Shown here: positions 46,696 through 58,818 of the stretch, piece by piece
Position numbering within the stretch: the stretch's first letter is position 1
Layout of the letters: the number at the start of each line of letters is the position of its first letter
Assembly: GCA_020081605.1 (NCBI GenBank)
Contig: JAHREC010000049.1
Span: forward strand, 186,001 to 250,000
Direction: 5' to 3'
Source of the DNA: Albifimbria verrucaria
Taxonomy: Eukaryota; Ascomycota; Sordariomycetes; Hypocreales; Stachybotryaceae
Length of the DNA: 64,000 bases
The notes under the pieces: model-generated
The model's database searches: none
Told to the model about the DNA's origin: nothing
The model's input: the letters and a program-made list of their open reading frames with translations, nothing else
Made by a program: the position numbers and the translations under genes

Positions 46696-48140
46696 TCACT
46701 GGCTGGCTGCCAGGCGGGCCAGCCAGGCCTGCTCCGCTGCCTCGCTTGCATCAAACCCCCAGAGCCATTGCTGGAAGAACGGGTCGGCTAACAAGTTGGG
46801 GAACCCGGCTGTGGGGATGTCGTTCATGAGCTCCCGATCACGCTCCTCCTTCTGAGGTCCGTCCGGCATTTGCCAGTATCTCCCATTTTTCAGCGTCGCC
46901 CTATTCACGTGCCCGGTCCTCTCCTTTCGTATTTCTTGGTAGATCTCCAAGCACTGGGCGACTTGTTCACTAGTCTCTGTCTTACCTAGGAGGTGTGCGA
47001 GCACAGAAATAGATTCCAGCCCCATGGCAGCGCCTTGAGCCCTGTAGGACTTGTCAGTTCCATCAAGATACGCATATCATTCCATAGGGCATTTTGGGCC
47101 TTTTGTACTCGGTGAAACTTACAGATAGGGCAGTAAGGAGTGTGCAGAGTCTCCAACAAGGCAAAAGTTGCTCTTCTCGCTAACCCATGGGGTGCCCTCG
47201 TCATTGACCTTGGGCTCCACGAGCATCCAGCGCAAGCAACCTCGGCCCAAGCCGATAAGTTCCTGCAAGTCAGGCTCCCAAGCGCCTAGCTGTGCCTTGA
47301 AATCCTCCAGGTCGACGGTCTGGTATGATGAAAAGGCGTCCTCGGGTCTAGTGGACCATGGCCAGGTAAATGCTATATTGAAGACGCCGTCCAGACCATA
47401 GGTGACTGCCTTACTCTCAGGACCTAGCCAAAGAACGCAGTTTGGGGTGTCTATTAGATGGCGTAGTCTGGGGCTCTTGAGGATCTCAGCCTCGTCAACG
47501 AGAATGCGGTTAACAATCTTGCCATGAGGCACCATCTCCCGTCGTCCGACCAGAGCTTGACGGATCGGGGACTTTCCACCGTCTGCACCCACAAAGAGAT
47601 CCGCTCGGATTATTTCTCCTGAGCCGGATAGCGTCAAAGTTCCATTGGACAGGTCAATATTTGCCACATCAACGTTGATTCCATGTCTGACCTTGATGCC
47701 CTGTGCCATGACTTCGGCGTACAGGATCTCGCGGAGCTGGCCCCGGTGAACAGTTGCCAAGGGCGCACCATAGCGCTGCTGGTTTCCTCTCAGATCCTGC
47801 GAGTGCAACACTTGCCCTGTATTGTACGCCTTTAATACGATGGCGCCAGGAAGCACAGACTTTGTTCTTATTTTGTCCCAGACGCCGATAGCATCCAGTA
47901 CCCGCACGGCATTTGGGTGTAGCTGTATTCCTGCGCCGATCTGAGGGGTCAATACACACATTCCACAGGCGACAGACAAACGGGGGTGATTACTGTACGG
48001 AGAGTCTCGTCCCTCTCCAGCACGGTGACATGGAACCCATGACGGCGCAGAAGAATGGCTCCAGCCAGGCCCACGATGCCGGCACCGACAATGCATACAT
48101 GGAAGTCGCGCCGAAATTGAGATCCCTGAGATTGTTCCAT
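46696..48140 (-). CDS. FAD-dependent monooxygenase (salicylate-hydroxylase-like)
   Basis: Three exons (47994..48140, 47123..47940 and 46696..47041; introns 53 and 81 nt) give an intact 436-aa protein. N-terminal dinucleotide-binding motif VCIVGAGIVGLAGAILLRRH; GAGIQLHPNAVRVLDAIGV follows the first intron; FVGADGGKSPIRQAL contains the DG motif; CLVGDSAHSLLPYL then AQGAAMGLES is the GD motif. The C-terminus (FFQQWLWGFDASEAA) is typical of fungal salicylate-hydroxylase-like FMOs. Such enzymes hydroxylate or epoxidise aromatic and polyprenyl substrates with NAD(P)H and O2. It lies divergent from the rhodopsin-like gene with about 600 bp between starts. Confidence 0.93.
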
Positions 48141-48740
48141 CCCGATGGTGCTTGGAATTCGATTACGCAAAGGCGATTGGGCGGTGGTGCATCCACAGGG
48201 CTGATTGAAGTCTCCAGCTGCACACCATCGCGGAGGAGCAGGCTTGGACAGTAATCTGTTGCCGAAAGAACCATTTATACCCAGCATCCAATTCCATCTT
48301 ATTAATTCACCCCTATCCTCACAGCGATCCTCTGCTGTTGGTACCGTGAGGAACCGTTTCAAGCAGGAGACGGTTGGAGGGGTGTGGGCTCCGTGCCGTG
48401 TAACCAACAAAGCGCAGTTCGTGCCTCGAGCGGTTCATTTTACCGAGAGCGGGCATGCTGTAGGAGGACCAAGACGTGGCGCATGCAAGCCAGTGGAACC
48501 ATGCAAATTGGATCCCATGGCGACAGTCTTTGGCCACAGGGCTAGTCGGTCGCATTCACGCTGTCTGAGCTGGCTGAACACTATAGCCGACAGGTTCTCG
48601 TTCAGTCAGACATCTCTTAAAATGCTACCCTTCCTCTTGAAGCCCTCCCCATACCTGCGGGAGACTCTCCTGTCCAAAAATGTCCAACGTAGCTGGGTTG
48701 CGGTAGCTGCTCGCAAAACCCGGGTTCACATCTATCAGAC
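48141..48740. promoter_or_regulatory. Divergent promoter interval, FMO / rhodopsin-like
   Basis: 600 bp between the two ATGs. An open frame at 48205-48747 crosses it but is Arg/Ser/Pro-rich and lacks family features. Possible shared regulatory region; no defined site recognised. Confidence 0.4.
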
Positions 48741-49974
48741 ATGTTGAACCCGTACTTCGACCCCAAATACCAGCCGTATCCTCCGTCGGTGCTTATAGGC
48801 ACCGCAATCCTGTTCCTTGTCCTCAGCATCATCGCCGTCGCACTCCGATTCTATGCGCGTCTTAAGAGCGTGGGCCGGCTGGCCCTCGATGACTGGATCA
48901 CGGTTCCGTCCATGATCATCTGTGTCGCGCTGTGCATTACCCAGATAATCAGTACGGCAAGCCCACGAGATGCTTCGTCATTGCAACCGGGCCGCGTTTG
49001 CTAATTGATTCTACTTTGCAGCTACTACTGAGGGTGGAATGAGCACCCACAAGACTACCGTCAACGGCCAATTCGTTCACACCAAGTTGCTCGACACGTA
49101 TGCGAAGTCCAAGTACGCCTACCAAATATTGGGAACCATTGGGCTCGCCCTCATCAAGATAGCAGTCCTGCTATACTATCGCCGAATCTTCTCCATCAAA
49201 GCCTTTCGCATCATCAACGACGCCCTGATCGGTCTGACGCTTGCATGGGGCATCGCCTTCACCCTCGTCATCATCTTCCAGTGCAACCCCATTTCGACTT
49301 TGTGGGAGAAGTTCGAGTTCGAATTCGCGCCCTACTGCATCGACGTACTCGACTTCTACATGTCTGTCGCCGTGTCGGACCTGATCCTTGATGTCATTAT
49401 CTTCATCTTGCCCATTCCACAGATTTGGCAGCTACAACTACGTACGAAGCAGAAGTTTGCTGTGGCTGGCATTTTCCTGCTCGGCTCTATGTAAGTCAAC
49501 TGGTCCTGATGTTGCCTGATGTTTTTATCCACCCTCATACATGTACGCCAGGCCATGGATCGTGCTAACCATCACAGCGTTGTCGCAATTGGCATTACTC
49601 GCACCATAGTGTATTACTGGGTCATTTCCTTTATCAAGGCCGAGCCTTTTGTATACGCGGCGGATGTCCTTTGGTACCACCCAGGCACTCTTTTATGGCA
49701 CTTGGCAGAGAATGTGGTTGGGCTTGTCGGCTGCTGTCTCCCATGCTACGCGCCTCTAGTCAGAGGCCTGCAGAGAAATAAGACTTCTCGTGGAACGGCG
49801 GAAGGGTCCGCGGTCAGCAATTCAAGGTCCAAGGCGGATGGCTACCCATCGCGGCATCACCAGCGCTTAGACGATGAGGAGTCTCTAACGAGGCCTCCTG
49901 GGAGCACTGACTCAGATCAGGCTGTTAATGCGTTTATGATGCAACCTATATACACCGGAAGGGCCGAGGGATAG
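48741..49974 (+). CDS. Fungal rhodopsin-like integral membrane protein
   Basis: Three exons (48741..48951, 49022..49490, 49578..49974) give an intact 358-aa protein. About seven hydrophobic helices are visible, with family landmarks ALRFYARLKSVGRLALDDW in loop 1, KIAVLLYYRRIF, FQCNPISTLW, CIDVLDFYMSVAVSDLILDV and a PLVRGL segment before a hydrophilic tail. This is the fungal rhodopsin-domain/PTH11-like family of plasma-membrane proteins. It carries no retinal-binding assignment that I can support. Such genes are often found near secondary-metabolite enzymes, but their role there is unclear. Confidence 0.9.
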
Positions 49975-50624
49975 ATCAAACCATGTTCTTAGACATAGAA
50001 AAGATAAGACTATTGTAAGCAATAAATATATGTTAGTATACAGAATACCCATGCCCTAAATGGAGGATGCCGCTGTCCCACTGTCGAACGGCACTCTATA
50101 AGTCGCGCATCAACCAAATCAGAGCCAGAGCCAGGGTAGAAGAATAAGCGAGCTCTACCTTGCATACCCCTTCCCTACCTCTCAGCACGCAGAAGGGCAT
50201 CGGGTGGCGCCAAAGGACTAGCCAAGGACTCAATACGTGACTGCGGATTACCTAGCAATTAGTCCTTGCCGCCAATTTCTCCCTGGTTCAGACCAGACGG
50301 GTACTCTGCAATTGTGCAGATTCATGCCTGGTCGCGATAGGCCACTAGCTGTGGTGGCTGCGGCGTTGATGCATGTGAGCGGCACACAAAAGTCTCACAA
50401 CACCAAGACCAAAGCGGCAATTGGTACTTTGTTCTCCTCCGAAAGCCAATAGTAGATTCTGCTGACGGGATGCATGGATTATGATACCCACGGCCCTGCT
50501 CTCCCGACCGGCATCATTGACCTACCGTGTCTCGCCGTCTCCATCTGTTGTTACGGTCGCCAAAAGAGTCTTTCCATAAAAAGTAAGGCCCGGAGTCTTA
50601 TACCACCTTTACAATTCCCAAAAT
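49975..50624. other. Intergenic region
   Basis: About 650 bp, no gene; promoter of the prenyltransferase. Confidence 0.5.
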
Positions 50625-51883
50625 ATGGCCTTGTCACTTGTTTTGCCCAGGGCTGCCTCGAATAAATGTTTCACCTTGTCAGCAAGGCTTTGCCAGCCCC
50701 GTCGTAGCCTCCCACGGAGCTGTAATCGGTGCATACGACTTACTGCCCATCTCGCAAGGCCTTCCGCGACAAGTCTCGACCAGAAAGCTCTTGGGGCCAA
50801 CGCGCGTAGAATCGTGCTGACAAGTCCATCCAGATTGCGAGAATTCGGCTCTCGGAGCTCCCTACATCAATCTTTCGTAGAGAAGGCGGATCGAGATGAC
50901 TTCGATCCTCGATATCCCCGTGGTCACCTCCTACAAAGGGAATTCTTGCCAAGCTCCCAACTTCATGCGTCCCTTATGCCGAACTATCACGCATTGAAAA
51001 ACCTGGAGGCCTCTATGGCTTTTACATGGCCTACTTGATCGGCCTAGGCTACGGCGCCTGCACTCTCGGTGCGGCAGTGACTCCTGGAACTCTCGCAAGC
51101 ACTGCCGGTATTCTGCTGGTCTACAACGTCTTCCTACGTGGCGCGGCTTGCACGGCGAACGACATCCTAGATGCCGAGTACGACAGAAAAGTTGCAAGAT
51201 GCCGGAGTCGGCCTATTGCCCGCAGAGCCGTCACTCCAGCGCAGGGCTGGGCGTGGTACGCTGCGCAGAGTGTCGGCGCTGGGGCTACCATCTTGGCTGG
51301 TCTGCCGAACCCGACACTTGCTCTCGCTTACGCCGTGCCCATCCAGTTCGTGGTATCAGTGTACCCGTTCGGGAAGCGTCTCACGGACTTCCCTCAGCTG
51401 ATTCTGAGCGCGCCAATTGCAGGCGGTGTGCTCATGGCGGCGGCCTCTGTTGGTGTGAACCCCTTTGACTTGCAAAACCCGGCCTTGACCGGATCGATAG
51501 CAGCTCTCTTCTTCTCACACTATATTTGGACTACCATCTTTGATTATGTCAATGCCTGCCAGGACACAGCAGATGATATCAAAGCTGGCGTCCGCAGCAT
51601 GGCGGTGCGCTATCAGAACACAAAAGCATTCATTTCCACCCTTGGCGCAGTACAGGTCGGAAGCCTAGCCCTCGCAGGTGTCTTGGCTGGTTTCTCGCCC
51701 ATATACTTCGTCGGCGCCGTTGGAGGAAACGCGTTCTGGTTAGCGGTCATGGCGCGTACCGCGAAACGCAGTCGGCCAGACATATGTGCTTGGTGGTTCT
51801 CATGGGGCGGTCTGGTGGTGAGTGGTACAACCGTTGCCGCGCTTTTCACAGAGTACTTTTACAACAAAGAGAAGGAGGACTAA
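50625..51883 (+). CDS. UbiA-family aromatic prenyltransferase
   Basis: The core (open from before 51026) has the first Asp-rich motif NDILDAEYDRKVARC and the second DYVNACQDTADDIKAGV, separated by hydrophobic helices, as in UbiA enzymes. The AGVRSMAVRYQ ending resembles fungal meroterpenoid prenyltransferases more than COQ2. Upstream, PYAELSRIEKPGG is the usual entry to the first helix. Compensating one break at the A3 run 50935-50937 connects this to an Arg/Ser-rich, acid-poor leader from ATG 50625 (MALSLVLPRAAS), total about 419 aa. The leader could be a mitochondrial presequence. Expected reaction: transfer of a polyprenyl chain to an aromatic acceptor in a membrane. Confidence 0.9.
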
Positions 51884-53140
51884 GATATAGAATTATCCTT
51901 GGAAAAGACCTTAACCCTGAATCCAGAACATCAGTTTGCTGTGGACGTACAAGACTTGTGAAGCTCATGCTTGCAGAGGAACCTGAAGCTCTGGGAGAAG
52001 CCACATCTATTTTTCTAAGCGGAAGCTTCCCATCTCAGAAGAAACATAGCATAAGATTTTGCGGTGGATATCTCAAGTATAACAGCCACAGACCATCAGA
52101 TAATTTGGCCTCGAATGAGGTAATGACAGGCGAATAATCGGGTTCCAACACGACGTAAGCTGCACAATACCTTTACTGCCTACAAAATTGCCCGACCAGC
52201 AACTAACCGAACCGAAAGGGTGCCGTGGCCATATATGACACTGCAAAATAATATGTTTTGGCCGCAGTTGCTCATCTGCTTATATCGTAGTGGTATGCTA
52301 AAAATCGAATTTTAATACCTTGTATATTCATACAAATAACAGGATCTATCTGCTTGGATGCGTTTAACATGTATTCCATCAGCTGCTCCGTAGTATGCTT
52401 ACAATATAGTATTATACTCCTGGATGCTTTAGAAAAGAAGTCACAAGACTTTGGAGTCAATTTCATATTCATGATAATTTACTATTCGCACATGTAAACC
52501 TCCGCCTCTGTTGGGAATGTGGAAATAGATGTTATTCAGCATCTATTAAAATTAGACGAAGAGGAGTGACAATTGAGGCGGCATGGACTAAGGATATTGA
52601 CAGAAAATGGGTTTGTTTGCATGAGAAGCCTCATAATTGTTTACCACTGCTCTAGTTTCTGTGACCTTGTTATAATTATGCTCTATTTCTGTGAAGCACG
52701 GTCAACAGGAACTGTGAATCATCTGTATAGTCTAGCTTCTATAGGTCGAAAATGAACGTGTAGTACGTGATAAAAAGCGCATGCATCGAGTTGGGTCTGC
52801 ACAATGTCTTTTGAGTTTTAATTATTGAGGATTCTCGATTCAAACATGGGATATTAATTCATGGCAGACATGGAGTAACTCGAGGCGCATAGAACAACAC
52901 AAAAATTCAGATCTATGATACAAAACAAAACCAAACCGGATAATTTCCAAACCAACAGGAATATCCCACCAAAAAACAGCATAGAAAAGAAAAGACCTAA
53001 ATAGAAGGCCGGCACGAAGACGACGGACTATACTAATGAAAACAAAATCTGCGCTGTGCTCAAATTGACATATTTTACATGAGCCACTAAACTCTTCCAA
53101 TAGGTGTTTTGGGTCTGTTAATCACTGTGAGTCCCCATGA
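51884..53140. other. AT-rich intergenic region
   Basis: About 1.25 kb, AT-rich, no gene recognised. Confidence 0.5.
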
Positions 53141-54206
53141 TCAGAGCTTCCAGCCATCTAGCACTTCTAGATCGTTGAAGGTATCAAGTGGGAGTGAGTG
53201 GTCTTGGCGAGTACCTCCCCGGCCATAGTTCTCTGCGCTCATGTTCAAGATTGTCATCGAACCCTGGCCGGTGGCTCCAGGGAATGCCTTTTGGAGCAGG
53301 TCCGAGATTTCCGTAGGTGTAAAGTGGTCGATTCCTTTGCTTTCAATCTCAGATTGCCAGAAGTCGAGATACTGACGAGTGTGTGCCAACGCGGCCAGAC
53401 CATCAATGCTATTATTATTCGCTGTGTGACCGGGAATAATAGTTGTAGGCTTAAGGTCGGAGATGAGCTCCAGAGTGGACTTCCAAGATTTCGTGATAGT
53501 GGTTGTTGCTAAGTCAGCGAGGAAAACGTGGTAATCGCTACCGTAGACAGTGTCGCCAGCAATCAAGGTCTTAGCCGACGGAACCCAGAACATTGTCTCA
53601 TCAACGGCATCACCAGTGAGTGGGCTCAAAAGATGAATCAGGGTTGTCTCATCGCCAGGCAAGGTGAAAAAGTGGAGTTGTAAGCCTCGGGTATCGTGGT
53701 AACTTGTTGGATAACGTCGGCACCAAAGAGGCCAGTAATCTTTTTCACCTATAGGTTATGTGTCAGTAGACTCGCCCATTACTTTCTCAGTGTAGAAATC
53801 ATACTTTGCCTGGAGCTTCATTCTTGATAACCTCCGCCGCTTTAGGGTTAGCATAGTACTTTATGCCTGGGAACTCCTCAAGGAAAGCGCCTCCGCTGAG
53901 ATAGTGGTCGGGATGGCTATGAGTGGTAAAAGCGGCAATGATCGGCTTGTTGGTAGTTCGCTTGACCCATTCTGCCAACTCCTTGGCCTTGGGGATGGTC
54001 CATGGAAGGTCAATGATGACAGCCGCCTGGGAACCAATGATCAAAGACGAAACCACGTCAAGTCCGTCGGCGAGATTAATGTGCGGCTTGACCTGAATTG
54101 GTGCGGGAGCCTGACAAGTATGAGGCTGTATAGGCTTGCTGTGGCCGTTGGTGAAGAAGCCGGCCGTAGCGAAGCATGCATACAAGAGATGTTTTTGGTT
54201 AAACAT
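53141..54206 (-). CDS. Secreted metallo-beta-lactamase-fold hydrolase
   Basis: ATG 54206 begins MFNQKHLLYACFATAGFF, a signal-peptide-like leader. Metal ligands are seen in THSHPDHYLSGG (H-x-H-x-D-H), then AGDTVYGSDYH and IIPGHTANN, in the expected MBL order. An intron at 53749..53804 (56 nt) is canonical. A one-base break at the A5 run 53667-53671 precedes LPGDETTLIHLL; compensated length about 337 aa. The family includes lactonases, glyoxalase II-like enzymes and quinolone/MRP-type hydrolases, so the substrate is unknown. An 11-bp minisatellite lies in its upstream region. Confidence 0.87.
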
Positions 54207-54316
54207 TTTTGGGCAGATGGGTTCTGAATTGAATAAGAGGCTTTGATTGAAATTGGAAGTGTTGGCTGTGTGATGTCGGACTAAGTGAAGCTTTACATCA
54301 CGTCGCTGCATCGATC

Positions 54317-54325
54317 ATTTTATAG
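54317..54325 (-). promoter_or_regulatory. TATA box of MBL-fold gene
   Basis: CTATAAAAT on the minus strand about 110 bp upstream of ATG 54206. Confidence 0.5.
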
Positions 54326-54422
54326 AAATGGCCTTGCGATACCAACTCGCCCGAAGTGACATGGACGACTCCCACTCGGCCAAGGAGCATCCTAGATCCT
54401 ATCTGATCTAATGCTCTGGCTC

Positions 54423-54466
54423 TTCATCCCAAGTTCATCCCATGTTCATCCCAAGTTCATCCCACT
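54423..54466. repeat. 11-bp minisatellite, four units
   Basis: Four head-to-tail copies of TTCATCCCAAG with changes only in the last bases of units 2 and 4. It lies about 220 bp upstream of the MBL-fold gene. Further CATCCCACA words occur in the following 120 bp. Confidence 0.85.
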
Positions 54467-55283
54467 GCATAACATTAACACCAGCAGTGGCTGAGTGGGC
54501 GCCCAGCGTCGCATCCCACAATCTACCGACATGGCCGAGGCTGAGGTGGGCTAGTGCTGTACGCCACATCCCACAACGCCCCGAGCGTGCCAGGGAACAT
54601 GGGGGTTGAAACCCAGTCTAACGCAGGGAACTGTGCTGCTCGCTTATCAACGACCGATGGGATCGCGTAGCGCTACATGGGATCTCAATTCGCTAGCACA
54701 GTCTTTGTCAGACAGCGCATGAGTCTGTCTCGTGATTAAGATTGCATCTTGGGCAATTGGAAAGGGTGATCGGCACCTACATGGGCAAATTGGTCACGAC
54801 CCAAACACCCAATGGTGATGTACCCTGATTTAACGGAGTGCCGAATTGAATGCTACTGTGATTGACAAGAAGCATCTTTGAAGGATGTTAGTAAATGTGC
54901 TAACAACACTTGTCGTTACTCCCTCCACAATTTTGAGCTAGCATCGACTCCGAGTTGTTTGAAAGAAATGTGCATAGCAGCTTGCTTACATGCCCATGCA
55001 TGCTTAGACCGAACCCTGTAATGTAGACCATTGCCATTAGCTATGTATATAAATAGTCCTCCAGCGTAACATACCAGGTAATAATATGCCGTTAAAAAGA
55101 GATACAAGCAACTATAAGATAACTATTCTCTCTACCAATTGCTGCCAATTACACTTACTCGGAGCATATTACGTTACAAACAGATTCATCAATCTCGGAA
55201 GAATACAGTATAGCCAATCTGCTTTTTGAAAAGTTTTGCTAAGCTAGACTAGATGACAAGCATGCACGGAGCTCTGTCTCCAT
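54467..55283. other. Intergenic region
   Basis: About 800 bp, no gene; contains two CATCCCACA words near 54510-54580. Confidence 0.5.
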
Positions 55284-56342
55284 TTAAGCTGGCTCAGGAA
55301 ATGACTGGCTAAAAGGCGCAGGGATGCCAAAATTAGGACTGCCATTGGAATTGGTAGTGACAGGCTGAACCATGGTATAACGATTATCGTCGCAAGCCCC
55401 ATTGGCATTTCCTGTGGCATGGAAAGTGTTGTAGATCTGGCCGTTGCTGGCTTGAAAGAAAGAGTTGTGGCCTGTGCCGTAATGACGATTTGCGCTGGAG
55501 AAAACGCAGCCGCCGCTCTTCGCCCAAGAGCCGGCTTGGACGGGATTGCCACCATTCCAGGTGAGTAGACCAAGACAATAAGCAGGGCTCCAGCAGTATG
55601 AGGCAGAGAAGGCGAGATAGGTCTTCCCTCCCGTGTAAAAAGGTGCGGGGCCTTCGTTGACAGGATGCTGCTGTCTTTCCCAGGATGCGGTGGGCTGGGA
55701 TATAACATATACAGGGCCTGTGAGTGAGACGTTGTCATCGGCCAGCTTTTGTATGCAAATGGACTGGTACTGTAGACCATTGAAGCACGAGTAAACAAAG
55801 TGGTTGCCCCAAGGAGCGTTGAAGCGGAGGACAGAGCCATCGATACTCCACTGATTGCTCATTACGCCAACGTAAGTATACGCATCATCCCAGGCACTTA
55901 CGCCGCCTGTAGCCGCATATCATTAGCAATGGACAGAGTCAAACGAAATCAATGAAGATCTATAACCAGAATTGTGTTGTTTGTACTTACCCCTAGCAAC
56001 ATGGATCCGCTGATTATCGAGGTTGGCAGAACCTCCAGCAGTGAAATAAAGATACCATCTATCACCCATCCATTGGATTTCAGGTGCCCAAACATTGCAA
56101 CAGCGGTTGGAAGCAGTGGATTGGTAGATAACTTTGGTCGAGGCTGTCTTGAGACCTTCAATGGTAGTGGCACGTGCAATTCGCACCGAATCCCACTCAG
56201 TGGTCAGTAAGTAATAATACCCGTCGCCAGACTTTGTGATAAAAGGGTCGGCGCCTCCGGGGTTGCGAATAGGATTTGTATATGCAGAGGCTAGCGTGAC
56301 GAGACCCAACGCCAGGCTTGCGAATAACGAAATCAGCTTCAT
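55284..56342 (-). CDS. Glycoside hydrolase family 43, secreted
   Basis: Two exons (55991..56342 and 55284..55906; intron 84 nt) give an intact 324-aa protein. Signal peptide MKLISLFASLALGLVTLASA. The five-blade GH43 fold is indicated by NPGGADPFITKSGDGYYYL (catalytic base Asp in GGADPF), NVWAPEIQWMGDRWYLYF, and NEGPAPFYTGGKTYLAFSA with the acid Glu in NEGP. Near the end is YGTGHNSFFQ. The GTGH motif and single-domain size point to the arabinofuranosidase/arabinanase-like branch. It acts on arabinan or arabinoxylan side chains outside the cell and would complement the GH10 xylanase. Confidence 0.94.
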
Positions 56343-57465
56343 CCTGGGTGCGGCAGAAATACTGAGTCAAACAAAACCTAGGGTCAGTTAGTAAATGTTG
56401 TTTCATATGCGAGCATGGAAGGCATACGATAGATGGGATGACCAGAAAGATGGCTTGACGATACCATTTCCTTTGTCATTGTTTATGGGGAGAGCTAGTC
56501 ATATGTAGACTCTTATACTCGCTTTCAATCACAAACGACCTGATAAACCTTGGCGATAGTTGCTGCATTGCTGCGCGGGGCGAATAGTTCCGGTTCTCAA
56601 CTACAGAATCTTACAACATACCCGTCGTCCCTCACTAGCGCGAGCAGGTGTAGTTATGGCTGTTGTCTTGATATCTTGTCGTTCAGATGTTCCACCAGTG
56701 AGGGTGTAAAAACACGATAAGCATAAACCCGGATAATTACCCCGAGTCCGCGCTTGTCTCGAAACGAAGCTCCCGGAGAAACTTTACCATCTAGACACTT
56801 TTATCAGAGACCCTTCGGGGCATTCGTAGAGTAATTATAATAATTACTTGATATTAAGATGCCCATACGGGGGCGGGGATATCGAGGACAGCCACTGCCA
56901 ATATCCACAAATTCCCCATAATCCGCAGCTACAGAATTGCGATGATTGGTGCGCTTATTGCCCACGTCTTATGTATATTGCGAGACTTAGGCTGTCTTTG
57001 ATACGGAGACTTGGCCATGTTATGAAATACCACAAGTATACATAGTAACTGTAACAAGAATTTACGAGCATCGTGATATTGCGTCTTCTGTTGTGACTAT
57101 CCTGTAGGGTAGGAGCAAGTCATAGTTGCGGCTATGCAGGCACAGGTATATGCTTTCAAGTGGGCCTCGATGGCCTTCCAATCACCACTTTAAACATCGT
57201 TCGTCTTTTCGCAAGAAATGATAACGTCGATGAAGTTAATGTAAATAAATAATAGATACTAAATATGTTTAAATGTAATTGAGGTATTGATATCCAGAGA
57301 GTTTCTCGGTTAGCTTCTTAAAGCTTAATATTGACAATAACACCCTGTATCTACATTCTTGATAGCTCCACGCACTTAGGAATTTCTTTAACTCATCACT
57401 TGTCAAGATCACAGAGGACTTTCCACACAAATCAGGGTTGGCCGTCATAACCGTGTCACCCTCAT
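56343..57465. other. Intergenic region
   Basis: About 1.1 kb, no gene recognised; includes the GH43 promoter. Confidence 0.5.
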
Positions 57466-58244
57466 CTATGCTTCCAAGGTCAGGATGTGAGTGCTGCGAA
57501 TACCGCAAAGAAACTCCATGTTGCGAGTTTCCCTTGCCCTCACCCAATAGCACCGCCAGACCGTGAAGTTCTGGCACCATATCATGAATGACGCATCACG
57601 AGGCTCGTCAGGCTTCACTTCCCAGTTTGTATAAGCTCTCGATATGGCTTCGCCTTTACTGGATGTTTCTCAAGAGGTACACGCTTGTGTAAATCCTTTT
57701 GCCAGTAACTTGAGTAAACATCCCCGCGATCTCGGCGAAGCTTACTTGATCTGTGGCTACTTCAAGTCCTACAGGCTTTGCGGAGTTATCAAATATCGAT
57801 AGGCGATAAATCCAAAAATCATCGAGTGCAATGAGCAGAACTTTATTATCCACTATCACGTCGATGATTGATCTTTTGCTGATAGTACTTATCAAGCATA
57901 AATGCACTAACATGCAGGGTTTCCAGACACATGACCCCTTTGGTTGCTCTTTTGGAATAAACATTCCGTCAAAAAGCATGTCTATATATGGTCCCGCAAT
58001 TAAGAGTGAGGTTTTTATACCTTATTGATCATGACTCAAGATTAAGCTACCACTACGCCCTTTGGAGTTGTTGAGTCCCCAATGATAGGACTGGTCCCTC
58101 CTGCTTTTCGAAGTGCAAAGTCGATATTCGCGAAGATGTAATGCTTAACATTGTGGCAACTTTCAATCTCCCATGTCCGAAATCGATGAGAGAGCCCACT
58201 CTTTTCGTCATTTCTAAAGCTATCCAAGTTGATCCATGCGGCAT
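57466..58244 (-). pseudogene. NmrA-like family gene, fragmented
   Basis: Pieces of an NmrA-like (NADP-binding regulator/oxidoreductase) protein appear in order on the minus strand. FRTWEIESCHNVKHYIFANI is near 58150-58210, MLFDGMFIPKEQPKGS near 57930-57980, VATDQVSFAEIAGMF near 57700, then DEPRDASFMIWCQNFTVW near 57590. The pieces are in different frames with stops between them, and the N-terminal Rossmann glycines (GATGxxG) are not found. One intron (about 57840-57905) may explain part of this. Degradation is worse than in neighbouring genes, so I call it a pseudogene. Confidence 0.65.
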
Positions 58245-58566
58245 ATACTCGCGTGCAAGCAGTATGAAGGTCCTTTTGACTATATTAGGAGCCTCGTCAC
58301 GTTTGTAGGTTACTTAATGTTTTAGCCTTATCCAAGTCAGCGTTTGGGGCCAACACCCGAATACAATAATAACCGCTCTGGGAGGGTGTTCAAGGATCAA
58401 CAACAACTCCAGGGTAGCTAAAAGCAGAGAGTCCACAAGTGTTCCATCCCTAACATAGTTATATACTACCGCACTCGGAGCTTCTTAAGCCCTAAATGGC
58501 TAATTGATTTCCCCACTGACTAACAGAATATGTGCTTCTTTATTCATATTGCGGATTAAGATTAGC

Positions 58567-58818
58567 CTATTCCAGGTCCTTCCAGCACGTTGCTATCATG
58601 GATCGTAACCCAATCTGCATGAACTTCACAACCCTTGTCTCGGAGGATGGATTCACAGGCATGGGACAGGTGTTCGTGGCCACATCCTGAAGATAAAGGC
58701 GAAGCAAATCATTGCTCACCGCAATTTCTCGGCTCACCCCAAGCCTGATACCCGTGTTGAAGGTAATAGGCGCATAAGTTCCTTCAGCAGGATCTATCCC
58801 ACGCAGCGCCCTTGTCAC
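58567..58818 (-). other. Unrecognised coding-like fragment
   Basis: An 83-codon frame with balanced, protein-like composition (GTYAPITFNTGIRLGVSREI, VATNTCPMPVNPSSETRVV) and no stop. It lacks a convincing start and continuation. I do not recognise the family; it could be a relic exon. Confidence 0.3.

Noticed and set aside
48205..48747. 180-codon plus-strand frame across the FMO promoter
   Set aside because: Largely antisense to or upstream of the FMO first exon, Arg/Ser/Pro-rich, and ends inside the next gene's start.
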